A stretch of DNA of 5,631 nt from Blastocatellia bacterium. Lineage in GTDB: Bacteria; Acidobacteriota; Blastocatellia; Pyrinomonadales; Pyrinomonadaceae. The stretch spans positions 1 through 5,631 of the forward strand of contig PSRF01000315.1 in assembly GCA_003175865.1 (NCBI GenBank). Direction: 5' to 3'. Of this stretch, positions 1 to 5,626 are shown piece after piece (the first letter of the stretch is position 1; each line of letters begins with the position of its first letter). The translations under genes were made by a program, and so were the position numbers. The notes beneath the pieces were generated by a model, which was given only the letters and a program-made list of their open reading frames with translations, was not told the DNA's origin and did not search any database.

Positions 1-51
1 TGGTACTGACTTCACGCCACTCAGTCTTTCAAAGGTGCCGGCATTGGCTCT

Positions 52-606
52 CTATTGCACGCCAGTGTCGACACTGTTGGCTTTAGCCGTTCCGTTCAGA
101 CGTCGCCGCAGACGACCCAGTATGAATCCGAGGGACATCGACAGCGATACACTGATACCAGTAATTAGCGCCATCTCAGTGTATGAGTATTCCCGATGGC
201 CCATCGAGACATCCGCGACTCGAAAAACACGGGCGGTGACCCCCCCATTCCCGCATCTGCTGTAGACTCTCGTGCCGGAACATCTCGACGCGAATAGTCT
301 TCCATCCGACTTGTTTGCAAAAACGAAATAAGTTCTGTCCGTATCAAACTGGAAGTCGATGGGGGAACTGGCTTGATATAGTGAAACATCAGATGATGAA
401 TCCCCTTTGCTTTGCCAGTTCACATCAAAAGTTACCTTTTGCCACGGACCGAACGGCTCGATGCTGACTACTTTGCCAACGAAGACGGCGTCCGCCTGTC
501 TGAAACTCTCTTCAGTAGACATCGTCCGACACTCACAGGCATAGCTGATCCCGTAGAGGGCAAGGATCACGATTGCGGCGTTCAATAGTGTCTTACTCGA
601 ATGCAT
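52..606 (-). CDS. Exported, membrane-anchored protein with a TIMP/NTR-like domain
   Basis: The 184-residue protein has a signal peptide at residues 1-23 (K5, then a hydrophobic stretch from about L7 to Y18, ending S-Y-A). Predicted cleavage before C24 would leave a mature N-terminus Cys-Glu-Cys. A small beta-rich region follows, with the family-like phrase 'ADAVFVGKVVSIE' (38-50), two further cysteines (C109, C118), a hydrophobic segment at about 144-164 and a basic cytoplasmic tail (GRLRRRL). The Cys-x-Cys start and two distal cysteines match the tissue inhibitor of metalloproteinases / netrin-like fold, in which the two N-terminal cysteines are disulfide-bonded to later ones. The inferred form is an outward-facing domain held by a C-terminal helix. 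Bacterial members have no settled function, and protease inhibition is not shown. The ATG start is supported by a well-spaced TAAGGAAG. The hydrolase gene ends 62 bases upstream, and I see no clear promoter in that gap. It could instead be called hypothetical. Confidence 0.8.
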   Translation of the reverse strand: MHSSKTLLNAAIVILALYGISYACECRTMSTEESFRQADAVFVGKVVSIEPFGPWQKVTFDVNWQSKGDSSSDVSLYQASSPIDFQFDTDRTYFVFANKSDGRLFASRCSGTRVYSRCGNGGVTARVFRVADVSMGHREYSYTEMALITGISVSLSMSLGFILGRLRRRLNGTAKANSVDTGVQ

Positions 607-612
607 GACGTT

Positions 613-620
613 CTTCCTTA
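613..620 (-). promoter_or_regulatory. Ribosome binding site of the TIMP-like gene
   Basis: On the minus strand TAAGGAAG lies with its AGGA core 8 bases before the ATG at 606-604. It is the only clear, well-spaced Shine-Dalgarno sequence in the window, and it fixes this start. The hydrolase and truB have none, and the putative sites of prkA and recX are poorly spaced. Confidence 0.6.
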
Positions 621-668
621 CTGCGCAATTTCTCTGTGCTCTACGAAAACTCGAACAAGCACATAGAA

Positions 669-1613
669 TCAGGTTGACCCATTACAAAAGTTCGTAACCA
701 CCTCAACAAACTGTTCCGGATATTCCTCGTGGGGTAAATGCCCACACTGCTGAAACACAATCAAACGAGAATCCGGAATCTCGTTATGCAGTCGCGTCGC
801 ATCAGCCAACGGAATCTCCGGATCGTTGTCGCCCCAAAGCAACAACGTCGGCTTGTCAATTAGATGCGCATCGCGCGAAATGCGATCAGCATCCCAGGCG
901 CGAACAGTGCGAATAATCGCGCGATGGGTTTGTGCTGCGCGCAAAGGTAAATGACGCGCGTCAACACGCCGTTCATCTAAGACCCATGCGTGTCGATCGT
1001 AAACACGCTTCATACGCAGACGTAGCAGTCGCCGCGATCCTATCAGCAATGGCGACACCACGTCGCCAACAACGCGAGCACCGAACAAACGCATCAACGC
1101 GAATCGCAACGGTTCGTTGTTGTTTACGGCGCCCACCATAATTAGTTTCTCGACACGGTCGGCGTAGTCCAATGCACAGATTGCCGCGACAGCACCGCCG
1201 TACGAACTGCCGAGAATTGTCGCCCTTTCAATTCCCAACCGATCCAGCAAGCCAGTGATGATTCGAGCCTGATTCTCGATTGTGTACGGTCCGCTTCGCG
1301 GTTTACTGCTATAACCGTAACCAAGCAGGTCCAGGGCTATTACGCGATAACCGGCATCAGCCAAACTGAGAAAGACCTTGCTCCAAACTAGCGTTGAGCT
1401 GGTGAATCCATGAATCAGTATCAATGGCGGAGCTGACTCAGCTCCCGCTTCTTGATAATGAATTCTGACACCGTCGACATTTGCAAAGCGCGAATGTTCA
1501 ACGTGAAAAATAACTGACCGATTCTTCTCCCAATCAACTTCACGAGGCCGACTTAATAGTTTTACAGCGATCGCTGCGGTTGCGGCGCCCGCAATCCAAT
1601 ACCTTTTTTTCAT
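669..1613 (-). CDS. Membrane-anchored alpha/beta-fold hydrolase
   Basis: The 314-residue protein starts with a short basic end (MKKR) and a hydrophobic stretch (about W6-L20), which suggests an uncleaved N-terminal anchor or a signal sequence. The alpha/beta hydrolase core follows: oxyanion motif H68-G-F, the 'ALDLLGYGYSSKP' loop (93-105), nucleophile elbow G135-S-S137-Y-G139-G with S137 as nucleophile, the acid in G261-D-N-D264, and H292 in CGHLPHEE. The triad is therefore complete. A basic, helix-rich cap lies at about 170-250. The family includes esterases, lipases, epoxide hydrolases, C-C bond hydrolases and haloperoxidases; the substrate cannot be named from sequence. The ATG sits 15 bases past a strong hairpin and has no Shine-Dalgarno sequence (the upstream bases read CACCTC). 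The gene lies 81 bases downstream of prkA on the same strand, so it could be read from prkA transcripts that pass the hairpin. The length is normal and no damage is seen. Confidence 0.88.
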   Translation of the reverse strand: MKKRYWIAGAATAAIAVKLLSRPREVDWEKNRSVIFHVEHSRFANVDGVRIHYQEAGAESAPPLILIHGFTSSTLVWSKVFLSLADAGYRVIALDLLGYGYSSKPRSGPYTIENQARIITGLLDRLGIERATILGSSYGGAVAAICALDYADRVEKLIMVGAVNNNEPLRFALMRLFGARVVGDVVSPLLIGSRRLLRLRMKRVYDRHAWVLDERRVDARHLPLRAAQTHRAIIRTVRAWDADRISRDAHLIDKPTLLLWGDNDPEIPLADATRLHNEIPDSRLIVFQQCGHLPHEEYPEQFVEVVTNFCNGST

Positions 1614-1628
1614 GAGGTGATGATTATT

Positions 1629-1659
1629 ACGCCCGCGTCGCTAGGGGAGACGCGGGCGT
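1629..1659 (-). terminator. Strong hairpin between prkA and the hydrolase gene (possible terminator)
   Basis: Arms 1629-1639 and 1649-1659 are perfect 11-bp inverse complements (ACGCCCGCGTC / GACGCGGGCGT) around a 9-base loop. The hairpin lies 35 bases after the prkA stop and 15 bases before the hydrolase ATG. On the minus strand it is followed by AATAATCA rather than a T-run, and on the plus strand only by TTTCAACT, so it is not a canonical intrinsic terminator in either direction. It may be a terminator without a U-tract, a 3'-end stabiliser for prkA mRNA, or a structure that limits expression of the hydrolase. Confidence 0.6.
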
Positions 1660-1694
1660 TTCAACTCAATCCGGGTGCGCCTCTGCGCTTTACG

Positions 1695-3755
1695 TTAACG
1701 GGACAACAATGTTCCGACGTAAGTTAGCAGTTCGTTAGCGCAAACGGGGCAATAGCCGTGATCCTTCACCAGTCGATCGACTACTTCGTTGATGCGACGA
1801 AGTTGATCGGGGTCTGGGGTCTTGGCCGATGTCGTTATTTTCACCACGTCTTTCAGGTCGGCAAAGATCTTCTTCTCGATTGCTTCCTTCAAACGTTCAT
1901 GGGAATTGTATTCGAATGGTTTTCCTTTACGAGCGTAAGACGAAATGCGAATCAGTATCTCCTGCCGGAAAGTGTTCTTGGCGTTTTCTGAAATTCCAAT
2001 TTGTTCTTCGATTGAACGCATCAACTGTTCGTCAGGATCCATCTCTTCTTCGGTAATTGGATCCTTGATGCGTTCTTTGTTGCAGAACGCCTCTACGTTA
2101 TCGAGGTAGTTGTTGCACATCGTGCGGGCCATCTCTTCGAACGAATAAACAAATGCACGTTGTACTTCGATCTTTGCGAGTTCGTCGTATTCCTTACGAG
2201 CGAGCGAAATCAGGTTCAGATAACGTTCTCGTTGATCCGAACTAATGCCTGTGTGCTGTTCAAACCCGTCTTTAATTGCGCGCAACGCATCAATGGGATT
2301 GATACACGTGACGCCATCGCGCACGAGCGCGCTCGACAGGCGATTGATGATGTAACGAGGTGAGATTCCGTCCATGCCTTCGCGAACGGTTTCTTCTTTC
2401 AGCTCGCGCACGTCTTTCGACTTGTAGCCTTCAACGTCTTCACCATCGTAAAGCTTCATCTTCTTAACGATGTCAACACTCTGCCGCTTTGGTTCTTCCA
2501 AACGCGTCATGACAGCAAACATCGCCGCGACCTTGAGCGTGTTTGGTGCGAGATGGACGTTGCGGAGCGCTTCCGATTGGTGCAGCAACTTTGCGTAGAT
2601 TCGTTCTTCTTGAGAGACGCGCAGGTTGTACGGAACACGGACCAGGATGATGCGATCTTGCAGGGCCTCGGATTTTCGGTTGCCGGCGAACGCAATGTAC
2701 TCGTTCTCGTTCGAGTGCGAGAGGATAACTTCGTCCGCATAAATCATCGCGAAGCGGCCAGTTTTGATGCTCTGTTCCTGCGACAACGTGAGCAAGCTGT
2801 AGAGAAACTTTTCGTCGACCTTCAGCATCTCGACGAATTCCATAAGACCCCGATTGGCAATGTTCAATTCGCCGTCGAATCGGTAGGCACGGGGATCGGA
2901 CTCGACGCCAACTTCGCCGATTGTGGAAAGGTCGATCGAGCCAGTCAGTTCAGTGATGTCCTGTGATTTTGGATCGCTTGGTGAGAAAGTCCCTATGCCG
3001 ACTCGCTCTTTTTCAGAAAACACAACGCGGTGAACTTTCACTTCTTCATGACGCCCGCCGTAACTGTGTTCAAGTGCATATCGACACTGTGGGCAAAGGT
3101 CACCTTCGATATAAATGCCGTAATGCTTTTCTACCTCTGCGCGTAGTGCATGAGGAATAAGGTGCAGCGGCTCTTCGTGCATCGGACAGTCTTTGATTGC
3201 GTAAACTGCACCGGCTTCCGTTCTCGTCCACTCCTCGAGCCCGCGTTTTAGCATGTTAACGACAGTGGACTTACCTCCACCCACGGGACCCATTAACAGC
3301 AGTATTCGTTTGCGAACTTCAAGACGTTGTGCTGCAGACTTGAAGTACTCGACGATTCTTGCGATCGGTTCTTCGATGCCAAACAGTTCTGAAGAAAAGA
3401 AATTGTATGAGAGAACTTCGTGTTGAGTGCCTTCGTTGATTCGTTCTATTCCCGCCGCATGAACCATGTCGTTGATGCGTGCGTGCGAAAGCTGGCCGAT
3501 GCGAGGATTTTGAGCGACTAATTCAAAATAGTCTCGAAAAGTACCTTCCCAACGGAGCGCCTCGTGCTCACGGCGCAGATCTTCCAGACGTTCACTGATG
3601 TTAAATTGTTTTTTGCCATCCTGCTCTAGCATAGCCTTTAAAACCTCGTCGGCTTTCGCGCGTTGGACAGCGTGTGGAGATGAGCCACGCCTGTTAAACC
3701 CAGCACCTGGTCGGGGAGGCCTGTGGTGGTTGGTCAATGATGCGTCAAAATGCAC
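1695..3755 (-). CDS. prkA: PrkA-family AAA+ serine protein kinase
   Basis: This is a PrkA/YeaG-type protein: an AAA+ ATPase module followed by a C-terminal kinase-like region, active in the cytoplasm in starvation, stress or sporulation signalling in other bacteria. Visible marks are RWEGTF (68-73), Walker A G156-P-V-G-G-G-K162-S-T, CPMHEEPLHLIP (190-201), FSPSDPKSQDI (257-267), DPRAYRFDGELNIANRG (287-303), an SHSNE segment (346-350), the LYDGE motif and the end HGYCPVCANELLTYVGTLLSR. The sequence resembles Bacillus PrkA more than E. coli YeaG. Two CPxC pairs (C221/C224 and C669/C672) suggest a metal site. The longest frame begins with GTG at 3755, directly after an in-frame TGA and without a Shine-Dalgarno. 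Its first ~41 residues (rich in H, R, P, G) look unlike the family. The ATG at 3632 (residue 42) gives 645 residues, closer to the ~630 of Bacillus, and is my preferred start. The usual partners (yeaH/yhbH, spoVR) are not in the window. Confidence 0.95.
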   Translation of the reverse strand: MHFDASLTNHHRPPRPGAGFNRRGSSPHAVQRAKADEVLKAMLEQDGKKQFNISERLEDLRREHEALRWEGTFRDYFELVAQNPRIGQLSHARINDMVHAAGIERINEGTQHEVLSYNFFSSELFGIEEPIARIVEYFKSAAQRLEVRKRILLLMGPVGGGKSTVVNMLKRGLEEWTRTEAGAVYAIKDCPMHEEPLHLIPHALRAEVEKHYGIYIEGDLCPQCRYALEHSYGGRHEEVKVHRVVFSEKERVGIGTFSPSDPKSQDITELTGSIDLSTIGEVGVESDPRAYRFDGELNIANRGLMEFVEMLKVDEKFLYSLLTLSQEQSIKTGRFAMIYADEVILSHSNENEYIAFAGNRKSEALQDRIILVRVPYNLRVSQEERIYAKLLHQSEALRNVHLAPNTLKVAAMFAVMTRLEEPKRQSVDIVKKMKLYDGEDVEGYKSKDVRELKEETVREGMDGISPRYIINRLSSALVRDGVTCINPIDALRAIKDGFEQHTGISSDQRERYLNLISLARKEYDELAKIEVQRAFVYSFEEMARTMCNNYLDNVEAFCNKERIKDPITEEEMDPDEQLMRSIEEQIGISENAKNTFRQEILIRISSYARKGKPFEYNSHERLKEAIEKKIFADLKDVVKITTSAKTPDPDQLRRINEVVDRLVKDHGYCPVCANELLTYVGTLLSR
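3630..3632 (-). other. prkA: Preferred alternative start codon of prkA
   Basis: This ATG encodes residue 42 of the longest frame and begins MLEQDGKKQF, some 26 residues before the conserved RWEGTF. A GAGG (3644-3647) lies 11 bases upstream, rather far, and an AAAGG lies too close. Conservation against Bacillus PrkA favours this codon over the GTG at 3755, but the sequence alone does not settle it. Confidence 0.5.
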
Positions 3756-3764
3756 TCATGCGCG

Positions 3765-3787
3765 CGTAAGCATGAGGTGCCCTTACG
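3765..3787 (-). promoter_or_regulatory. Small leader hairpin just before the prkA GTG
   Basis: Arms CGTAAG (3782-3787 in minus-strand sense) and CTTACG (3765-3770) form a 6-bp stem with an 11-base loop, GGCACCTCATG. The loop contains an ATG that opens a 5-codon frame (MLTRA) ending in TGA at 3756-3758, immediately before the GTG. A 6-bp stem can arise by chance. Its position next to the start is the only reason to note it. Confidence 0.3.
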
Positions 3788-3844
3788 AAGCATCGGGTTC
3801 TCAATGATCTATTCAAAAGGAAGTCACGGCGGGGAACACTCTTT

Positions 3845-3867
3845 GGAAGCGAACCACGCGCGCTTCC
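3845..3867 (-). promoter_or_regulatory. Inverted repeat at the start of the inferred prkA leader
   Basis: GGAAGCG (3845-3851) and CGCTTCC (3861-3867) are perfect 7-bp arms around 9 bases. They begin about 12 bases downstream of the proposed -10 box, so they would be either a hairpin at the very 5' end of the prkA mRNA or an operator dyad overlapping the transcription start. No T-run follows on either strand, so this is not an intrinsic terminator. Confidence 0.35.
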
Positions 3868-3878
3868 TGGTTGTTCTC

Positions 3879-3904
3879 AGTATAGCATTCAGGGCTCAGG
3901 TCAA
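3879..3904 (-). promoter_or_regulatory. Candidate extended -10 promoter of prkA
   Basis: On the minus strand TATACT (3879-3884) is preceded directly by TGC, giving an extended -10 (TGnTATACT). A TTGACC (3899-3904) lies upstream, but the 14-base spacing is too short for a classical -35, so recognition would rest on the extended -10. An A/T-rich patch sits further upstream. Transcription would begin near 3872, giving a leader of about 117 bases to the GTG or about 240 to the preferred ATG. Confidence 0.45.
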
Positions 3905-4023
3905 TAATATTTTTTTGCCAAAGCCGTTTAACCTCCGATAAGTCAAGGCGCTTGTTGAGTTGTTAAGTGCGTTCGGTGCCCGCCCTAACTCAATGCAAAC
4001 CCTCGCTCAAACAGCACAGCAAA

Positions 4024-4956
4024 CTAATCGGCTGCGAGAACAACACGCGGATGCACACGACCAATCTCTGCATCGTAGGTACCAACTGCGACCAGCCTTC
4101 CTTGACGATTGCACATCCTCACGATTTCACCATCGGTCCATTTAATATTGTCGTTTGCCACCACCTCCAGTCCATGACGAGCTTTACGTTCGTCGTCATC
4201 ATTTAGATGCAGAAAAGGCAGACGAGAGAGCGCTGACTCCGGTGTGAGCATCACGGTGCCAACAGCCTCTTCGCCAAACCTACTCTTTAACCGCTCGAGC
4301 GTTGTGGCCTGGTTTATTGAAAAATCACCAACGCGCGTACGTCTAAGTTCTGCAAGGTGAGCACCTATACCCAAACGCTTACCGAGATCTTCTGCTAAGG
4401 TCCTGACATAAGTGCCGCTCGAGCAAACAACGCGGGCGTGAAAATCAAACGTTCCGTCCAGATTGTCTTTGATTAGCTCACCATCTGGTGGCAGTGGCTC
4501 AAACTCATGAATACAAACGTTGATGGGGTGTCGCTGGACCTCTTCACCACGACGTGCAAGTTCATAGAGCTTTTCGCCGCGAATCTTTTTAGCAGAATAC
4601 ATGGGCGGAATCTGTTGGATGTCTCCCCGAAGCGTGGAGAGCGCAGCCTCGATGTCTGTTCCAGTCCAGGAGATTGATCGCACGGTAGAATCACTCTTTA
4701 ATGGCTTTCCTGTCCGGTCGCCAGTATCCGTCGCAAAACCGAGACGGATAATTGCTTCATACTCCTTTTCCATACCAGTCAAAAACTGGGCCAGACGTGT
4801 CGCACGCCCAACAACTACGACGAGCACTCCCGTTGCAAACGGATCGAGTGTGCCAGTATGTCCAATGCGGCGTTCCTGCAGTATGTGTCGCACCTGACCA
4901 ACCACGTCGTGAGAGGTGAGTTGCGGTGGCTTATCGATTACGAGAATTCCATCCAT
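4024..4956 (-). CDS. truB: tRNA pseudouridine(55) synthase TruB
   Basis: TruB isomerises U55 in the T-loop of most tRNAs to pseudouridine and also acts as a tRNA folding chaperone. The 310-residue protein is full length. It begins GILVIDKPPQLTSHDVV (3-19) and carries the catalytic motif GHTGTLDPFATGVL (32-45) with nucleophile D38. The base-stacking tyrosine is in KEYEAIIRLG (Y66). MYSAKKIRGEKLYELAR (119-135) and CSSGTYVRTLAEDLG (178-192, with R185) complete the active site. The C-terminal region (about 245-308, ending GRVHPRVVLAAD) matches the small PUA-like TruB C-terminal domain. The ATG at 4956 fits the family start exactly. It has no Shine-Dalgarno sequence, but a TACAAT box lies 8 bases upstream, consistent with a leaderless message. 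In many bacteria truB sits with rbfA and ribF; here it stands alone and divergent from recX. Confidence 0.97.
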   Translation of the reverse strand: MDGILVIDKPPQLTSHDVVGQVRHILQERRIGHTGTLDPFATGVLVVVVGRATRLAQFLTGMEKEYEAIIRLGFATDTGDRTGKPLKSDSTVRSISWTGTDIEAALSTLRGDIQQIPPMYSAKKIRGEKLYELARRGEEVQRHPINVCIHEFEPLPPDGELIKDNLDGTFDFHARVVCSSGTYVRTLAEDLGKRLGIGAHLAELRRTRVGDFSINQATTLERLKSRFGEEAVGTVMLTPESALSRLPFLHLNDDDERKARHGLEVVANDNIKWTDGEIVRMCNRQGRLVAVGTYDAEIGRVHPRVVLAAD

Positions 4957-4964
4957 TCGTCTTC

Positions 4965-4970
4965 ATTGTA
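4965..4970 (-). promoter_or_regulatory. Candidate -10 box of truB (leaderless arrangement)
   Basis: On the minus strand TACAAT (5 of 6 matches to TATAAT) ends 8 bases before the truB ATG. This would put the transcription start 1-2 bases before the start codon. I see no good -35 at 16-18 bases. A TTGGCC with 17-base spacing to TATTCA lies slightly upstream as an alternative promoter. Confidence 0.4.
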
Positions 4971-5035
4971 GATGAATAAGGTCCATTTGCGATTGGGCCA
5001 ACCTTACGAACCCGTCGCCAAGTTGCTGAAACTTC

Positions 5036-5626
5036 ATGCGTTTTTCTTTTCGGCTTTTCTTCTGCACATGTTTGCGTGAGAATCTCCACCTCATGCGTCG
5101 AAGCGGTCCAAAAACAACGGTTGTTGAACGAAAGAAACAGGATCCAGCGGAAGTACGGAAGCGAACATTCGAACGCGCTGTCAAACTGTTGGCTGCCAAA
5201 CCTCGTTCAGTCGCAGAACTGCGCGCGCGACTGCTGCGAAGTTCGGGTGCAAACAAAGCGGTTATCGATACAGTGATTGAACGACTAAGCGAATACGGTT
5301 ATCTGGACGATGCACGATTTGCTTTTAGTTACGCGTCACTGAAGGTCAAGCAAAGGCCGATTGGGCGCCGGCGTCTCGAAAGAGATTTGAAATTTAAGAA
5401 AGTTGACAACAGTGTTGCGGAAGAAGCCTTGGAGATGGTCTATGCGGAGACCTCCGAAGAAGAACTGATTGATAAAGCGATTGATCGAAGAATACGACTT
5501 CGCGGTCGGCCGAAAGATCGGAAGGAAGCGAAGAGCCTGTTTGATCACCTGCTCCGCCAGGGGTTTGCTTTCGAACTCGTGAGTGAAAAAGTACGGGCAG
5601 TGATGAAAGGGATCGATGAGGAATGA
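5036..5626 (+). CDS. recX: RecX family regulator of RecA
   Basis: RecX proteins bind RecA filaments and modulate recombination and the SOS response. The protein is built of three-helix repeats. Visible family marks (numbered from the first ATG) are RTFERAVKLLAAKPRSVAEL (43-62), the repeat start ARLLR, YGYLDDARFAFSYA (87-100), GRRRLERDL (110-118) and the last repeat with LLRQGFAFELVSEKV (172-186). The longest frame gives 196 residues, but residues 1-19 (MRFSFRLFFCTC...) are hydrophobic, cysteine-containing and unlike the family. The ATG at 5093 (residue 20, MRRSGPK) gives 177 residues and is the more likely start, although neither ATG has a good Shine-Dalgarno. The gene is divergent from truB, and its stop TGA overlaps the ATG of the next gene by 4 bases. 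Length is normal for RecX and no truncation is seen. Confidence 0.9.
   Translation: MRFSFRLFFCTCLRENLHLMRRSGPKTTVVERKKQDPAEVRKRTFERAVKLLAAKPRSVAELRARLLRSSGANKAVIDTVIERLSEYGYLDDARFAFSYASLKVKQRPIGRRRLERDLKFKKVDNSVAEEALEMVYAETSEEELIDKAIDRRIRLRGRPKDRKEAKSLFDHLLRQGFAFELVSEKVRAVMKGIDEE
5093..5095 (+). other. recX: Preferred alternative start codon of recX
   Basis: This in-frame ATG begins MRRSGPKTTVV, followed by a charged stretch leading into the first RecX repeat. It removes a 19-residue hydrophobic N-terminus that has no counterpart in the family. The upstream TGAG is a poor, distant ribosome site. The choice rests on protein features rather than on the ribosome site. Confidence 0.5.

Larger units (their letters stand above)
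3756..4023. other. Intergenic region between truB and prkA
   Basis: This 268-base gap is the longest gene-free stretch. It holds the likely prkA promoter (3879-3904), two small inverted repeats in the inferred prkA leader (3845-3867 and 3765-3787) and a 7-bp inverted repeat with a 25-base loop just after truB (3955-3961 / 3987-3993). An A/T-rich patch (about 3901-3916) lies just upstream of the promoter and could act as an UP-like element. I find no protein-coding frame worth calling and no RNA family that I recognise. Confidence 0.6.

Noticed and set aside
1677..1688. GCGC-CTCT-GCGC mini-hairpin just after the prkA stop
   Set aside because: A 4-bp stem is too short to support a call beside the much stronger hairpin at 1629-1659.
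1620..1727. Short plus-strand frame (about 35 codons) starting after GAGGTG in the prkA-hydrolase gap
   Set aside because: The ribosome-like site is only about 2 bases from the ATG, and the frame runs through the hairpin and into antisense prkA sequence.
2553..2966. 137-codon open frame on the plus strand
   Set aside because: It lies wholly antisense to conserved PrkA coding sequence and its translation has no recognisable family features.
3896..3920. TTGGCA-like sequence upstream of prkA considered as a sigma-54 promoter
   Set aside because: The required GC element about 10 bases after the GG is absent.
3955..3993. TTGAGTT / AACTCAA inverted repeat after truB considered as a terminator
   Set aside because: The 7-bp stem is A/T-rich with a 25-base loop and no T-run follows it.
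4601..4897. 98-codon open frame on the plus strand
   Set aside because: It is antisense to the conserved catalytic part of truB and is explained as a shadow of that gene.
4963..5256. 97-codon open frame on the minus strand upstream of truB
   Set aside because: It mostly mirrors recX, has a very arginine/serine-rich composition and no family resemblance.
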